NCBI GenBank assembly: GCA_025350305.1
Contig: JANXYC010000240.1
Span: forward strand, 1 to 62,483
Reading direction: 5' to 3'
DNA length: 62,483 nt
Source of the DNA: Cyclobacteriaceae bacterium
GTDB taxonomy: Bacteria > Bacteroidota > Bacteroidia > Cytophagales > Cyclobacteriaceae
In this document: one piece after another, positions 43,740-53,930 of the stretch
How positions within the stretch are numbered: the first letter of the stretch is position 1
Layout: each line of letters starts with the position of its first letter
The notes under the pieces: generated by a model
What the model saw: the letters and a program-made list of their open reading frames with translations, nothing else
What the model was told of the DNA's origin: nothing
Databases searched by the model: none
Program-made: the position numbers and the translations under genes

Positions 43740-46034
43740 TTATTCAAGAGAGGTCTTATTGAATAACAGGAAGCCGATATGGAGCAAAACTCCCAATTGG
43801 TTTTTCTTGTCATCGTAATAATTAAGACTGAGGCTAATAGGTCCAATAGTGGAATGCAGGACAAACCCGGCCGTTCCAGCAAAATAAATTTTTGTTATTT
43901 CGTTTGTAAGCGTGGGGTCCTGGGCATTTCCTTTAACAACGGCCTCCAACGGCTTGAACAGGTATCCTTCCAGTCTGAAATCAAGATTCTTCCGCACAGA
44001 GAAAACATTGCGCCACCCGCCTGCGACAAAATTAAAAGCCCGGAACTTTTGAAGGAACAGCGTTCGGCTGTCTTGTATCGGAAGAAAGCCAGGCGCATTA
44101 ATAATCGTACCCTGATAGTTGCCGAACAAGGGTTGATTAGAGAACGTGGCGTGCAAATAATACCCGGAGCTATAAAATCCTCTTCTAAAATATTGCTCCA
44201 TAATCAAAGATGCCCGGACCCAGTTTCTTCTCTTATCCTCCACCGCTACATTGCGCAGCAAGGACGTTGAACCAGGCTTAAGTTCCTCATTCAAATCGAA
44301 CCAATCAATGCTAAAATCATATGATTTTCCAACCGAGGCATACTGCTTCCGGTTCAAGGTATTGGTGGCTAAATGAATCCCGTACCGGCCACCGGTAAGC
44401 AGCAGTTCGTCCAGCGTGTCGGTTGAAACAAGCACATCGCTGTCAATGTATTGGTCGTTATTATTGATATAATGTGCTTGCAGGGAGACTTTCAACTGTT
44501 TGCCGACCGGGATTCCCATACTCACCCCGACCTTGCGATCAATCCGGTCCAGTATGGTCGAATTGGCTTTATTGGCAATAATATCTTTCCCCTCAATAAA
44601 ATTCCAATTGTTAAATGTGGCTTCCGGTTCGATATAGAATTGGCCAAAGTTTGGAAAATCCAATCGTGCCTTGACTTGAGCGGATTTATAAAAACTGCCA
44701 GTGTAAAAACTGGCGCTGGCATGCGTGAGGATGCGATTGAAATAATAATAGTTCAATCCCAGGAAAATATTACTGATGTTGCGCGTGGCAATTACACCGC
44801 CAAAGTCTACCTGAAAATTGTTACTGGGCCGGCGGGCGAGCTGAAAATTAAAACGACGGGAAGTCTGATTAAATGAAAAGCTGGGGTATATATTTTTGAA
44901 ATAATCCTCGGAAACAAGACGGTAGTACCCGGACTTGACATCGCTAAAATACAGAGGGCGTTTGCTACTCTTGAAAAATTTATTTATGTAGCGCTGTTGT
45001 GACCCATTAAATCCACTCGTTACAATATTATCCACCAAAAAGGGGTTTGTGCGATTGTTGAATCGATTACGCGCCTGCGCCACTTCTTCGCAAGTCCTTC
45101 TTGCCATTATTTTCGATTTTATTTCTGGCATCATTCGCATCGTCTCTGCATAACCGCTGTCGATCAATGCCTTTGCTTTTGAAAAATCAAAACCTGAAAA
45201 TGCTTTTAGATTCGGTTGAATATAGATACCTGACGCGGGCACGTCCGCCGGATCGGACTTGTCCAGTAAAAGATAAAGAAGTGATCGCGAGATAAGTTTA
45301 TCATCTTCATCCTTCGGGTATTCATCGTAAATTTTGCTCGATACATTGCAACCAATAACAACATCGGGTTGAAATTCATTTTGCGCTACATCCACAGGAA
45401 AGTTGTTGTACACACCACCGTCAAATAAATATTTCCCATCTACCCGAATAGGGTTGTAAAAGAATGGCACAGTTTGCGTGGCGCGAAGGGCATCCCCCAA
45501 TACACCGCTCTTAAGAATGACTTCGTGTTGGGTAAAAATTTCAGCGGCGACCACACGCAGTGGCACAAAAAGACTATCAAAGTTTCCCTTGGCGATGGCA
45601 GAGGGTTGTGCCATTTTTTCTGCCATCGCAAAGTTCAACGAAAGATCATTGCCGAGGCTGCTGTTCAGGTTAAAATTAAAAGTTGAATCCAGTGACAGAT
45701 TCAATTTTACAAATGAAGGATGATTCTCATTTTTGTTGTAATAATAGTTGTACCCGTCTTCAAGTTGACCGTTAATCCACCGAAGAAGGTTGTCTTCCAG
45801 CATGGTCTCTTCAATCTGGTCGGGACTCATACCAGCAGCATAGCAACCCGCGATGATCCCGCCCATTGATGTCCCCACTACGTAATCGATAGGAATTTCA
45901 TTTTCTTCCAACGCCTTGAGCATACCGATGTGCGCCATGCCTTTGGCAGCACCTCCGCTCATCACCACAGCCACCTTTTGTGCATGGGCGGACCAACCAA
46001 CTACGATTAGTAAAGTAAAAACGAGGGTCCTCAT
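43740..46034 (-). CDS. Patatin-like phospholipase fused to an outer-membrane beta-barrel
   Basis: The 764-residue protein combines an N-terminal patatin domain with a BamA/POTRA-like and barrel C-terminus, as in PlpD-type autotransporting lipases. The signal peptide is TLLIVVGWSAHA. The catalytic dyad is visible: Ser in VVGTSMGGIIAG and Asp in KYLFDGGVYNNFP, with the glycine loop SGGAAKGMAHIGM. The C-terminal part from about 350 is rich in alternating strands (SASFYTGSFYKSAQVKARLDF, SISLNYYDDKKNQLGV-like end). It would act on surface or outer-membrane phospholipids. It ends close to the OmpA promoter. Confidence 0.86.
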   Translation of the reverse strand: MRTLVFTLLIVVGWSAHAQKVAVVMSGGAAKGMAHIGMLKALEENEIPIDYVVGTSMGGIIAGCYAAGMSPDQIEETMLEDNLLRWINGQLEDGYNYYYNKNENHPSFVKLNLSLDSTFNFNLNSSLGNDLSLNFAMAEKMAQPSAIAKGNFDSLFVPLRVVAAEIFTQHEVILKSGVLGDALRATQTVPFFYNPIRVDGKYLFDGGVYNNFPVDVAQNEFQPDVVIGCNVSSKIYDEYPKDEDDKLISRSLLYLLLDKSDPADVPASGIYIQPNLKAFSGFDFSKAKALIDSGYAETMRMMPEIKSKIMARRTCEEVAQARNRFNNRTNPFLVDNIVTSGFNGSQQRYINKFFKSSKRPLYFSDVKSGYYRLVSEDYFKNIYPSFSFNQTSRRFNFQLARRPSNNFQVDFGGVIATRNISNIFLGLNYYYFNRILTHASASFYTGSFYKSAQVKARLDFPNFGQFYIEPEATFNNWNFIEGKDIIANKANSTILDRIDRKVGVSMGIPVGKQLKVSLQAHYINNNDQYIDSDVLVSTDTLDELLLTGGRYGIHLATNTLNRKQYASVGKSYDFSIDWFDLNEELKPGSTSLLRNVAVEDKRRNWVRASLIMEQYFRRGFYSSGYYLHATFSNQPLFGNYQGTIINAPGFLPIQDSRTLFLQKFRAFNFVAGGWRNVFSVRKNLDFRLEGYLFKPLEAVVKGNAQDPTLTNEITKIYFAGTAGFVLHSTIGPISLSLNYYDDKKNQLGVLLHIGFLLFNKTSLE

Positions 46035-46094
46035 ATCGCTACTCTTCCACTAAAACTAGGGCAAATTATCAGAAGTAGCGAGAAAATTAATGAC

Positions 46095-47390
46095 TCAGTT
46101 CCTTGCCATGATAATGGGCGGTTCAGGAAGTTGTATAAGATCGAGCCTTTTGATGACCCGTTTTTTGGCTTCTTCAAACTGCTCAATAAAATTTTTAGTG
46201 ATGGGCTCTGATGGCGGAAGTTCAACTTTCAAAGCATCCACCTGAACCCCATTTTGCCAGAAGCTATAGTGAACATGGGGACCTGTTGACAGGCCTGTGC
46301 TGCCAACAAATCCAATAGTTTCACCTTGTCTCACTTTGATACCGGGCCTCATGCCTGCTGCAATCTTTGACATATGAAGGTACTGCGTGGTGTACACACT
46401 GTTATGCCGCACTTTAACATAGTTCCCGTTGTTGCCTTTATACTGCGCCTCTAAAACAATGCCGTCACCCACCGTTCGAATAGGGGTACCGGTTGGGGCA
46501 GCAAAGTCAGTGCCGAGGTGAGGGCGATAGATTTTCTGTGCGGGATGAAACCGGTTCAGCGTATAGCGGGAACTGATCCGGGTAAATTCAAGTGGATATT
46601 TTAGCAAGGCCTTTTTTAAGCTTTTCCCTTCATTATCAAAATAGTTAAGTCCATCACCCTGATCAAAAGGAACTCCATAATAGGGATGATTAAAGTGTTC
46701 GAAATAAACACCCAATATCTTCCCGATTGCGACGGGCAGCCCCTCTACCTGCTGTTCTTCATAAAAAAGTTTGAAACGATCTCCCTTTTGCAAGTGTTGA
46801 AAGTCCACTTGCCAGGCAAAAATATCCACGAAACGGTTCGTCAGCTCATGGGAGATCCCCAATGCCTCAATGGTTTCAGAAAGGCTTGAGCCGATGACAC
46901 CGGCTACTTCTTTTTCAAGTGTGATCACTTCCCGGTGGAAGGCCTCAACGCGCATGGAATCTTTTAAGTGAAAAACGAAGTAGTCAATTGGATTGGCCTC
47001 ATATACCAATGCACGAACGGATTTGAGTGAATCGTGCTCCGCAATAACTGTGTATTTCTTATTCGTTGTAATTTTCCGGAAGTCAAACGTCTGCCGAGGG
47101 AGGAGGCTCAGTTGTTGCTGAATCCGGGCAGGCACATGATATCCCTGGAGGAGATCAGAAAAACGCTGATTCCGTTTGACAACATCTTCTACAATATGTA
47201 AATCATTGACCTCCATTCCATACAACAAGACGGGCTTGATGATTTCCTTTTCTTCGTGTTGAACAGTGTCTACCGCGAAATCACCTTGACTGACAGAGGA
47301 AGACGAAACCCGGTGCAGTGAAAAATATCCTGTTGCCAACAAAGCACTCCCCGCTACACAACCAGTAATAATCTTTTTCCAGAACTTCAC
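46095..47390 (-). CDS. M23 family metallopeptidase (LytM/DD-endopeptidase type)
   Basis: The 431-residue exported or membrane-anchored protein (TM near 9-25) has an N-terminal OapA-like/CSD region and a C-terminal LytM domain. The zinc ligands are present: HLGTDFAAPTGT (HxxxD) and GPHVHYSFW (HxH). Such enzymes cut peptide cross-links in peptidoglycan. It lies 60 bases upstream of the patatin gene on the same strand and may be coordinated with it. A candidate -7 box is 39 bases before its start. Confidence 0.9.
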   Translation of the reverse strand: MKFWKKIITGCVAGSALLATGYFSLHRVSSSSVSQGDFAVDTVQHEEKEIIKPVLLYGMEVNDLHIVEDVVKRNQRFSDLLQGYHVPARIQQQLSLLPRQTFDFRKITTNKKYTVIAEHDSLKSVRALVYEANPIDYFVFHLKDSMRVEAFHREVITLEKEVAGVIGSSLSETIEALGISHELTNRFVDIFAWQVDFQHLQKGDRFKLFYEEQQVEGLPVAIGKILGVYFEHFNHPYYGVPFDQGDGLNYFDNEGKSLKKALLKYPLEFTRISSRYTLNRFHPAQKIYRPHLGTDFAAPTGTPIRTVGDGIVLEAQYKGNNGNYVKVRHNSVYTTQYLHMSKIAAGMRPGIKVRQGETIGFVGSTGLSTGPHVHYSFWQNGVQVDALKVELPPSEPITKNFIEQFEEAKKRVIKRLDLIQLPEPPIIMARN

Positions 47391-47429
47391 GACGACGAGT
47401 TAAAAATGTTTATATATTGAACTTGAAAA

Positions 47430-47437
47430 CAAAGTTA
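47430..47437 (-). promoter_or_regulatory. Candidate -7 element for the M23 peptidase
   Basis: TAACTTTG on the minus strand, exact match to TAnnTTTG, 39 bases upstream of the 47390 ATG. No clear -33 element. Confidence 0.4.
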
Positions 47438-47509
47438 CAAAGAATGGATCATTTTAGTTCCGGGGGAACGATGGACCCGACTCCTTAACGAGCAAAAATC
47501 AAAAGATTA

Positions 47510-49573
47510 TCAGTACAGCTCCTTATATTTTTTCTTGCCTCTTTCTAATAACGCTACAAACTTTTCCACACTGCGGTCATAGGCATACGGCCAGGCTAAC
47601 ACGCGTTCATCTTTACCCACTAATACGTAGAATGGCTGCGCATTATTTTCAAGCCTGGTGATCTGCAAATCAGCATTCTGCTTGCCAATAGACTTCTTAA
47701 CTTTTGAATCATACTTGGAAGTGAACCATTCTGACTCAGGTAATTCCGTTTTATCATCAACATATAAGGCCACTACCACAAAATCATCCCGCAATCGCTG
47801 CAGCACCTGAGGATCGCTCCATACTACGGCTTCCATCTCACGGCAGTTCGTGCAGCCATGACCAGTAAAGTCGATAAAAAGCGGTTTATTTTGTTGACGT
47901 GCGCAAGCGAGTGCTTGCTTATAGTCAAAATAGCCTTGCAACCCGTGCGGTAAGTGTAAAAAGTCGGCGTACTTAGGTTCATCACATACTTCATTGCTTT
48001 TCAGACCCCGGGTCATCGATACCAGGTCGAAGTCATTGGTGTAGGTAGGAGGCAGATATCCCGCGAGCATTTTCAACGGAGCTCCCCACAAACCAGGAAC
48101 CAGATATATCACAAAAGAAAACGTAGCGATAGCGAGCATTAACCTCGGGACGGTTACACTTTCTACTGGGCTGTCGTTGAGCATTTTTATTTTGCCAAGA
48201 AAGTAGGCTCCCAGCAGTCCAAAAATCACCACCCAGATGGCAATATTCACATCACGGTCAAGCAAACCCCAGTGATATGCCTGGTCAGCAATGCTGAGAA
48301 ATTTCAAACATAGTGCGAGTTCCAAAAAGCCCAGCGTCACTTTAACAGAATTCAACCACCCTCCTGACTTGGGCAGGCTTTTTATCCATTCAGGAAAAAT
48401 GGCAAACAGTGTAAAGGGTATGCCAAAGGCCAACGAATAAAAAAACATCGAGAGAACAGGCTTGAGAATTTCTCCCTGTGCCGTCAGAAACAACACACTT
48501 CCCACAATGGGTACGGTACAACTGAATGAAACCAATACCAGCGTTGCTGCCATAAAAAATATTCCCACAAGGCCGCCTTTCTCAGCCTGGCGGTCGGCCT
48601 TGTTCACCAATTGGTAAGGTGCATTGATTTCGAACAGACCGAAAAAGGAAAGGGCGAACACAATGAAGATGACAAAAACAAAAAGATTGGGCGCCCAATG
48701 AGTAGCCAGCGCATTCAGGCCATCGGTACCAAGCGCGACCGCAAAAAGCGTCCCGGCCGATGTATAAATCACCACAATGGAAAGACCAAAAATTAAGGCA
48801 TTCTTAATGCCCTGGCTTCTTGATTGGTTGTCCTTTAAGAAGAATGTAACCGTCATCGGGATCATCGGAAACACACACGGAGTAATTAATGAAGTAAGCC
48901 CTACTACAAATGCGAAGATCAGATAGCCCAACAGCGATTCCCGACTGAGACTGGAGGCGCCTTCCAGAATTGATTTGTCGAGTGTGGGACCGTGTACTGG
49001 GCCCTGGGTGCTGGGTCCTGGGTCCTGGAGATTCGCCGTGGTTGATTGGATTGAGTCCTTTTTTGGAAAATAGTTTTGTGATTGTTTTTCTCCGCCTTGA
49101 ACTTTGATGTTATTAAAGGAGAACTCTTCATTGAAGGGAATGCATTTTCCATCCACATCACTGCATACCTGGTATTCATAGTCACCTTGCACCGTAAGAT
49201 CCGCCTTCAGAATTTTTATTTTTTGACGAAACTCCCCCGTGCCCTTAAAGATTTTTACATAGCATTCAGAGGCGCCATCAAAGATGGCATCGTGCTTGTC
49301 AATGGGATTGACCGCCTGAAGTTTGCCAATCAGCCGATAGCTTGGATGCATTTTAAAATTGATGGTTGTTCTGATTGGTCCATCTTCACAAGGGAACTCA
49401 CTGGAATACAAGTACCAGTTCTTCTCGATAGACACATTGAATACAAGTTCAATCTCATCACCATTTTTTGGAGAAGGATTGGAAACCGAATATGTCCACT
49501 TGGCTGGCGTCAGAATTTGGCCAAAGGACAAAAATCCGGTGAACCAGAAAAACAAAAGGGCTACAGATCGCAT
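47510..49573 (-). CDS. dsbD: Thiol:disulfide interchange protein DsbD
   Basis: DsbD passes electrons from cytoplasmic thioredoxin to periplasmic substrates. The 687-residue protein has a signal peptide, an N-terminal DsbD-alpha-like domain (about 25-150) and an eight-helix membrane region from about 215 containing VGLTSLITPCVFPMIPMTV and the second cysteine helix FSCTVPIVGS. The C-terminal thioredoxin domain has the active site FTGHGCTNCREME. All three redox parts are present. It stands alone. Confidence 0.93.
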   Translation of the reverse strand: MRSVALLFFWFTGFLSFGQILTPAKWTYSVSNPSPKNGDEIELVFNVSIEKNWYLYSSEFPCEDGPIRTTINFKMHPSYRLIGKLQAVNPIDKHDAIFDGASECYVKIFKGTGEFRQKIKILKADLTVQGDYEYQVCSDVDGKCIPFNEEFSFNNIKVQGGEKQSQNYFPKKDSIQSTTANLQDPGPSTQGPVHGPTLDKSILEGASSLSRESLLGYLIFAFVVGLTSLITPCVFPMIPMTVTFFLKDNQSRSQGIKNALIFGLSIVVIYTSAGTLFAVALGTDGLNALATHWAPNLFVFVIFIVFALSFFGLFEINAPYQLVNKADRQAEKGGLVGIFFMAATLVLVSFSCTVPIVGSVLFLTAQGEILKPVLSMFFYSLAFGIPFTLFAIFPEWIKSLPKSGGWLNSVKVTLGFLELALCLKFLSIADQAYHWGLLDRDVNIAIWVVIFGLLGAYFLGKIKMLNDSPVESVTVPRLMLAIATFSFVIYLVPGLWGAPLKMLAGYLPPTYTNDFDLVSMTRGLKSNEVCDEPKYADFLHLPHGLQGYFDYKQALACARQQNKPLFIDFTGHGCTNCREMEAVVWSDPQVLQRLRDDFVVVALYVDDKTELPESEWFTSKYDSKVKKSIGKQNADLQITRLENNAQPFYVLVGKDERVLAWPYAYDRSVEKFVALLERGKKKYKELY

Positions 49574-49757
49574 TTTAGTTCATTAAACGGGCACTAAGTT
49601 AACGCAAGTGGTGCCAAAATCGTTGACCCTGCTTTTGTCATCGTCATATTTATGCTTCCGCGGGTCAACAAATAATTATGTAATTTCGTCACAAAGCATG
49701 GTTCGAAGATTAGCCGATTACGTTCTTAACATTAAAAACCAATAAAAATCAAATAAT

Positions 49758-50510
49758 ATGAAGTTGAAATCTGTCCTAACAGCAGTAGCCCTCTTGTGCT
49801 TTGTGAGTACCCAGGCACAAACAGCCAAAACACCTACCGTCGATGAAATCCTGGCCAAGTACTTTGAGACCACTGGTGGCATCGAGAAGTGGAAAGCGCT
49901 TAAATCTTTCACTCAAACGGGCAAAGCCAACCAACAGGGGCAGGAGTTCCCGCTTACAGTGTATGCCAAAGCTCCCAATAAAATTAAAATCGTGTTGAAT
50001 ATTCAGGGTACTGAGTTAGTGCCTCAAGCCTACGATGGCACAACTGCCTGGATGCTGAATCCATTTGGGGGTGGGAAGGATCCAGTAAAAATGGATGATG
50101 AAATGGCCAAGGAAATTAAAGATGAAGAATTTGAGGATGATTTTATTGACTACAATAAGAAAGGTCATGAAGCAACTTTGGAAGGAACCGAAGAAATCGA
50201 TGGGGTGAAATGTTATAAAATTAAGTTGGTCCGTAACAAGAACAATCCTAAAGAGGACATTACGGAGGTCCATTATTTTGATTCTGAAAACTTCGTGCCC
50301 ATTTGCCAAGTGACCTATACGCGTAGTGGTCCGAGCAAAGGTACCGAGCAACGGGCTTACCTAAGCGATTACCAGGAAGTGAATGGTCTCATGTTTCCGT
50401 TCTCAACAGAAATAAAAACCAACGGGCAAACGCAGGCCAAGCTGATTATAGAAAAGATCGCGACCAATGATATTACAGATGACAGTATTTTTACCTTTCC
50501 TAAGAAGTAA
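49758..50510 (+). CDS. Exported LolA-like outer-membrane lipoprotein-sorting-type protein
   Basis: The 250-residue protein has a signal peptide (AVALLCFVSTQAQ) and the LolA-like start TVDEILAKYFETTGGIEKWK with KSFTQTGKANQQGQEFPL. A beta-sheet core follows (QVTYTRSGPSKGTEQRAYLS, NGLMFPFSTEI). Such folds bind lipids or lipoprotein acyl chains. Without a partner gene its cargo is unknown. A terminator separates it from the BNR-repeat protein. Confidence 0.76.
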   Translation: MKLKSVLTAVALLCFVSTQAQTAKTPTVDEILAKYFETTGGIEKWKALKSFTQTGKANQQGQEFPLTVYAKAPNKIKIVLNIQGTELVPQAYDGTTAWMLNPFGGGKDPVKMDDEMAKEIKDEEFEDDFIDYNKKGHEATLEGTEEIDGVKCYKIKLVRNKNNPKEDITEVHYFDSENFVPICQVTYTRSGPSKGTEQRAYLSDYQEVNGLMFPFSTEIKTNGQTQAKLIIEKIATNDITDDSIFTFPKK

Positions 50511-50525
50511 ACTTTAAAATAATTG

Positions 50526-50556
50526 AAAGAGACTGCACCTGTGGTCTCTTTTTATT
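50526..50556 (+). terminator. Intrinsic terminator after the LolA-like gene
   Basis: AAAGAGAC (50526-50533) pairs with GTCTCTTT (50544-50551), followed by TTATTTT. It lies 13 bases before the next gene's start. Confidence 0.8.
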
Positions 50557-50569
50557 TTACCCAACATCC

Positions 50570-53500
50570 ATGAAAAATAAAATACTCTTTTTAATCTTCT
50601 TCACTTTTTTTGCTAGCGCCTCAAGTGCACAAACAGAAATGTCAGGCAAGTCGTTATTGGGCGGCTTACGGGCTCGGCATATTGGTCCGGCTACGATGAG
50701 TGGACGTATTGCCGACATTGAGGTTGTTAACCGCAAGTCAACCATCATCTATGTCGGCACGGCAGGCGGTGGCGTGTGGAAATCAGTGAGCGCAGGTGCC
50801 AACTTCCGGCCTGTGTTTGATGACTACACGATGTCCATTGGAAAAGTAACTCTGGATCAAAACCATCCTGACACGGTGTGGGTCGGAACGGGTGAGCCCT
50901 GGGTACGCAACAGTGTTGGTATTGGCACCGGACTTTACAAAACAGTAAATGGTGGTACTTCCTGGGATTTTATGGGACTAAAAGACTCGGAACACATCAG
51001 CGACATCATCATCCATCCAAAAGACGGTAACACCGTTTATGTCGGCGCACAAGGTCATCTCTGGAATGCCAATGCGGAACGTGGTGTATTCAAAACCACC
51101 GATGGCGGCAAGACCTGGAACAAGGTTTTATATATCGATGAAAATACAGGCTGTGCAGATCTGGAAATCGATCCGAAGAATCCAAACATCCTTTACGCTG
51201 CGATGTGGAGTCACCGCCGATATCCAGATTTCTTTGATTCAGGATTTACCGGTACCAGCGGACTTTATAAGAGCACCGATGGAGGAACTACCTGGAATAA
51301 AATTCACAACGGCTTACCAAAAACAACATTGGGGCGCATCGGAATCGCCGCAGCTCCTTCCAATCCCAACGTTCTCTATGCCAGTGTGGAGGCAAAAGAT
51401 CAAAAAGGATTATTCAAGTCTACGGATGCCGGGGCCAACTGGAAATTGGTTAACAGCGATTTCAACAATGGTGTGCGTCCGTTTTATTTTTCACGCATTG
51501 TCGTTGATCCCAAGTATGACAGTATTTTGGTGAAGTGTGCTTTCACACCCATTATCAGCACGGATGGCGGAAAGAAATTCAGGGCGATTGGAAGTGTACA
51601 CTCCGATGTGCATGCCGCCTGGATTGATCCGCATAACTCAAATCACATCTTACTCGGAACAGATGGTGGCGTTTACGAGTCCCTGGACCAGGCTTACACA
51701 TTCAAGATGTGGATGAATCTTCCTGTCGGCCAATTTTATCACGTCGCGGTTGACAATCAAACACCTTTCAATGTGTATGGTGGATTGCAAGACAACGGCT
51801 CCTGGTTCGGCCCATCGCAAAAGCCCGGTGGAATTACAAACAAAGATTGGAACGTGACCTATGGAGGAGATGGCTTCTGGTCTTTCCCACATCCCACCGA
51901 CAATGATATTGTGTATGCCGAGTATCAGGGTGGTCACATGGGACGCTACAATAAGAAGACCGGGATCGCAAAAGATATCAAACCGTACCCAGAAAAAGAC
52001 GGGCCAAAACTTCGCTTTAACTGGAATACGCCCATCGTTCAAAGCCCTAACAAATCTGACCGGATTTATGCAGGCGCACAATTCCTGTTTATGTCTGAAG
52101 ACAAAGGAGACACCTGGAAACGGATTTCGCCTGACTTGACAAGCAATGACCCCAAACGCCAACGCCAAAGTCTTACCGGTGGTTTATCTATTGATAACTC
52201 GTCAGCTGAAAATAACACGACAATTTATTACATCGCCGAATCCCCAAAGGATGAAAAAGTGGTGTGGGCAGGAACGGATGATGGCTATTTGCAGGTGACC
52301 GAGAACCAGGGAGGCGCGTGGACGAACGTAACAAAGAACATGATCGGCTTGCCTGCAGGCAACTGGTGTTCCTCCATTGAGGCGGGCCACTTCGATCGCA
52401 ATACGGCGTATGTTTCCTTTGACAATCACCGCAATGGTGACATGAAATCCTATATATACAAGACTACCGATATGGGTAAAACATTCTCTTCCATTGTCAC
52501 GCCTGACTTAGATGGTAATGTTTTTATCATTCGTGAAGACCGCGTCAATCCTAACTTGCTCTATGCCGGCACTGAATTTGGACTTTATATTTCCATTGAT
52601 GGCGGCAAAAAATGGTCGCGTTTTGAAAATAACGTCCCTAAAACTGCAGTGTACGATATCACGGTGCATCCAAAGGAAGATGCGATCGTGCTCGCCACAC
52701 ATGGACGCGCCCTGATGATCATTGACGACATATCACCGCTCCGCCAATTAACCGCGGAAGTAATGACCAAGCCTATTCACTTCTTTGATCTAAAACCCAC
52801 CGTGCTGAATGACCCCGGTGCGGGTGGCAACTGGTTTGGTGGTGATGGAAACTATTCGGGTGAAAATCCGAGCAGCGTGGCTAAGATTGTGTACTTTATG
52901 AGCAAGCGTCACACATTTGGTAAAATGGCCATCGAAGTGTACGATCAAAATGGGACGTTACTGCGCGAGTTACCGGCTGGCAAGAGTGCTGGCATCAATG
53001 TGGTGGAGATGACCGCTACACTGGAGAAGCCAAAGGCAGCCCCGTCCGAAAATCCACAAGCTATGTTCGGTACGCTCAATGGACCGAATCTGCCTGCTGG
53101 TACTTATAAAGTGAAAGTCATCAAGGGCAAAGATGAGTATCTCACTAGTTTCATGTTAAAGTATCCGGACAAATCACCTTACACGGCTGAAGACCGGAAA
53201 GTCCAGCAGGAAACCACGATGCAACTTTATAAACAAACAGAACACTTGGCTTACATCTATGCCGCCCAGGATGGAATGGCAAAACAGGCAAAGAATGTAG
53301 TGCAGAAAAATCCCAAGATGGGCAAGCTTGTCAATCCTTTCATTAAGGAAGTAGAAGATCAAAACAATGCGTTGGTTTTCCGTGGTGGTGACTTCTACAT
53401 CAACACGGAGGAAAAACTGGCTGAACAGATCTCCGAACTTTATGGGCAGGTGACCAGCTATCCGGGCAAGCCGGGCAATGCTCAAATTGAACGGGTAGGA

Positions 53501-53701
53501 AGTCTGGATGAAGAATTGAAGAGAGCCAGTCAGAAATTTGAACAACTGAAGAATGATAAGCTGAAGAAAATAAATTCAACGCTTACATCCGATAAGTTGT
53601 TTGAACCCATTAAGGTGTTGACGGAGGAAGAGTTTAAAAAGGGAGAAAGCGGCAGTACTATAAAACAAAAACAATTCAACATGTTGATCAATTGGAATTG
53701 A
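50570..53701 (+). CDS. Exported BNR/VPS10-type beta-propeller protein
   Basis: The 1043-residue secreted protein has a signal peptide (LIFFTFFASASSAQ). Seven or more BNR-type repeats follow, with the (S/T)xDxGxxW-type motif: KTVNGGTSWD, KTTDGGKTWN, KSTDGGTTWN, STDAGANWK, SEDKGDTWKR, TTDMGKTFSS and SIDGGKKWSR. They resemble the VPS10/sortilin-like and glycosyl-hydrolase-annotated beta-propellers of Bacteroidota. A C-terminal Ig-like domain and a coiled-coil tail (DEELKRASQKFEQLKN) follow. No glycosidase catalytic residues are visible, so the enzyme name is not supported. Confidence 0.85.
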   Translation: MKNKILFLIFFTFFASASSAQTEMSGKSLLGGLRARHIGPATMSGRIADIEVVNRKSTIIYVGTAGGGVWKSVSAGANFRPVFDDYTMSIGKVTLDQNHPDTVWVGTGEPWVRNSVGIGTGLYKTVNGGTSWDFMGLKDSEHISDIIIHPKDGNTVYVGAQGHLWNANAERGVFKTTDGGKTWNKVLYIDENTGCADLEIDPKNPNILYAAMWSHRRYPDFFDSGFTGTSGLYKSTDGGTTWNKIHNGLPKTTLGRIGIAAAPSNPNVLYASVEAKDQKGLFKSTDAGANWKLVNSDFNNGVRPFYFSRIVVDPKYDSILVKCAFTPIISTDGGKKFRAIGSVHSDVHAAWIDPHNSNHILLGTDGGVYESLDQAYTFKMWMNLPVGQFYHVAVDNQTPFNVYGGLQDNGSWFGPSQKPGGITNKDWNVTYGGDGFWSFPHPTDNDIVYAEYQGGHMGRYNKKTGIAKDIKPYPEKDGPKLRFNWNTPIVQSPNKSDRIYAGAQFLFMSEDKGDTWKRISPDLTSNDPKRQRQSLTGGLSIDNSSAENNTTIYYIAESPKDEKVVWAGTDDGYLQVTENQGGAWTNVTKNMIGLPAGNWCSSIEAGHFDRNTAYVSFDNHRNGDMKSYIYKTTDMGKTFSSIVTPDLDGNVFIIREDRVNPNLLYAGTEFGLYISIDGGKKWSRFENNVPKTAVYDITVHPKEDAIVLATHGRALMIIDDISPLRQLTAEVMTKPIHFFDLKPTVLNDPGAGGNWFGGDGNYSGENPSSVAKIVYFMSKRHTFGKMAIEVYDQNGTLLRELPAGKSAGINVVEMTATLEKPKAAPSENPQAMFGTLNGPNLPAGTYKVKVIKGKDEYLTSFMLKYPDKSPYTAEDRKVQQETTMQLYKQTEHLAYIYAAQDGMAKQAKNVVQKNPKMGKLVNPFIKEVEDQNNALVFRGGDFYINTEEKLAEQISELYGQVTSYPGKPGNAQIERVGSLDEELKRASQKFEQLKNDKLKKINSTLTSDKLFEPIKVLTEEEFKKGESGSTIKQKQFNMLINWN

Positions 53702-53723
53702 TCTCGTTCCAGACACAAAACAT

Positions 53724-53749
53724 AAACCCCGGCGTAGGCTGGGGTTTTT
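53724..53749. terminator. Intrinsic terminator between convergent genes
   Basis: AAACCCC and GGC pair with GCT and GGGGTTT around GTAG, ending in TTTTT. The rest of the 53.7-53.9 kb gap holds no recognisable gene. Confidence 0.8.
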
Positions 53750-53930
53750 GCTTTCAATCAGGCTCTTCTACTAGAAATTAAAATTCTACGGTGTGACTAA
53801 TGGGGGGAATGAAGAATTGGCTATCCTATCAATCTCCATTCTGTGTTACAACGCTAACGAAATGACCCATGTCGTGTAAAGAGAGAGTTTCCTGTACGGT
53901 TCCGCAAGAGGGTTCAGCGTGAAAATCTTC

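Noticed and set aside
50570-53701. Glycosyl hydrolase function for the BNR-repeat protein
   Set aside because: Such names follow from propeller similarity; no catalytic acid/nucleophile pattern of a sialidase is visible.
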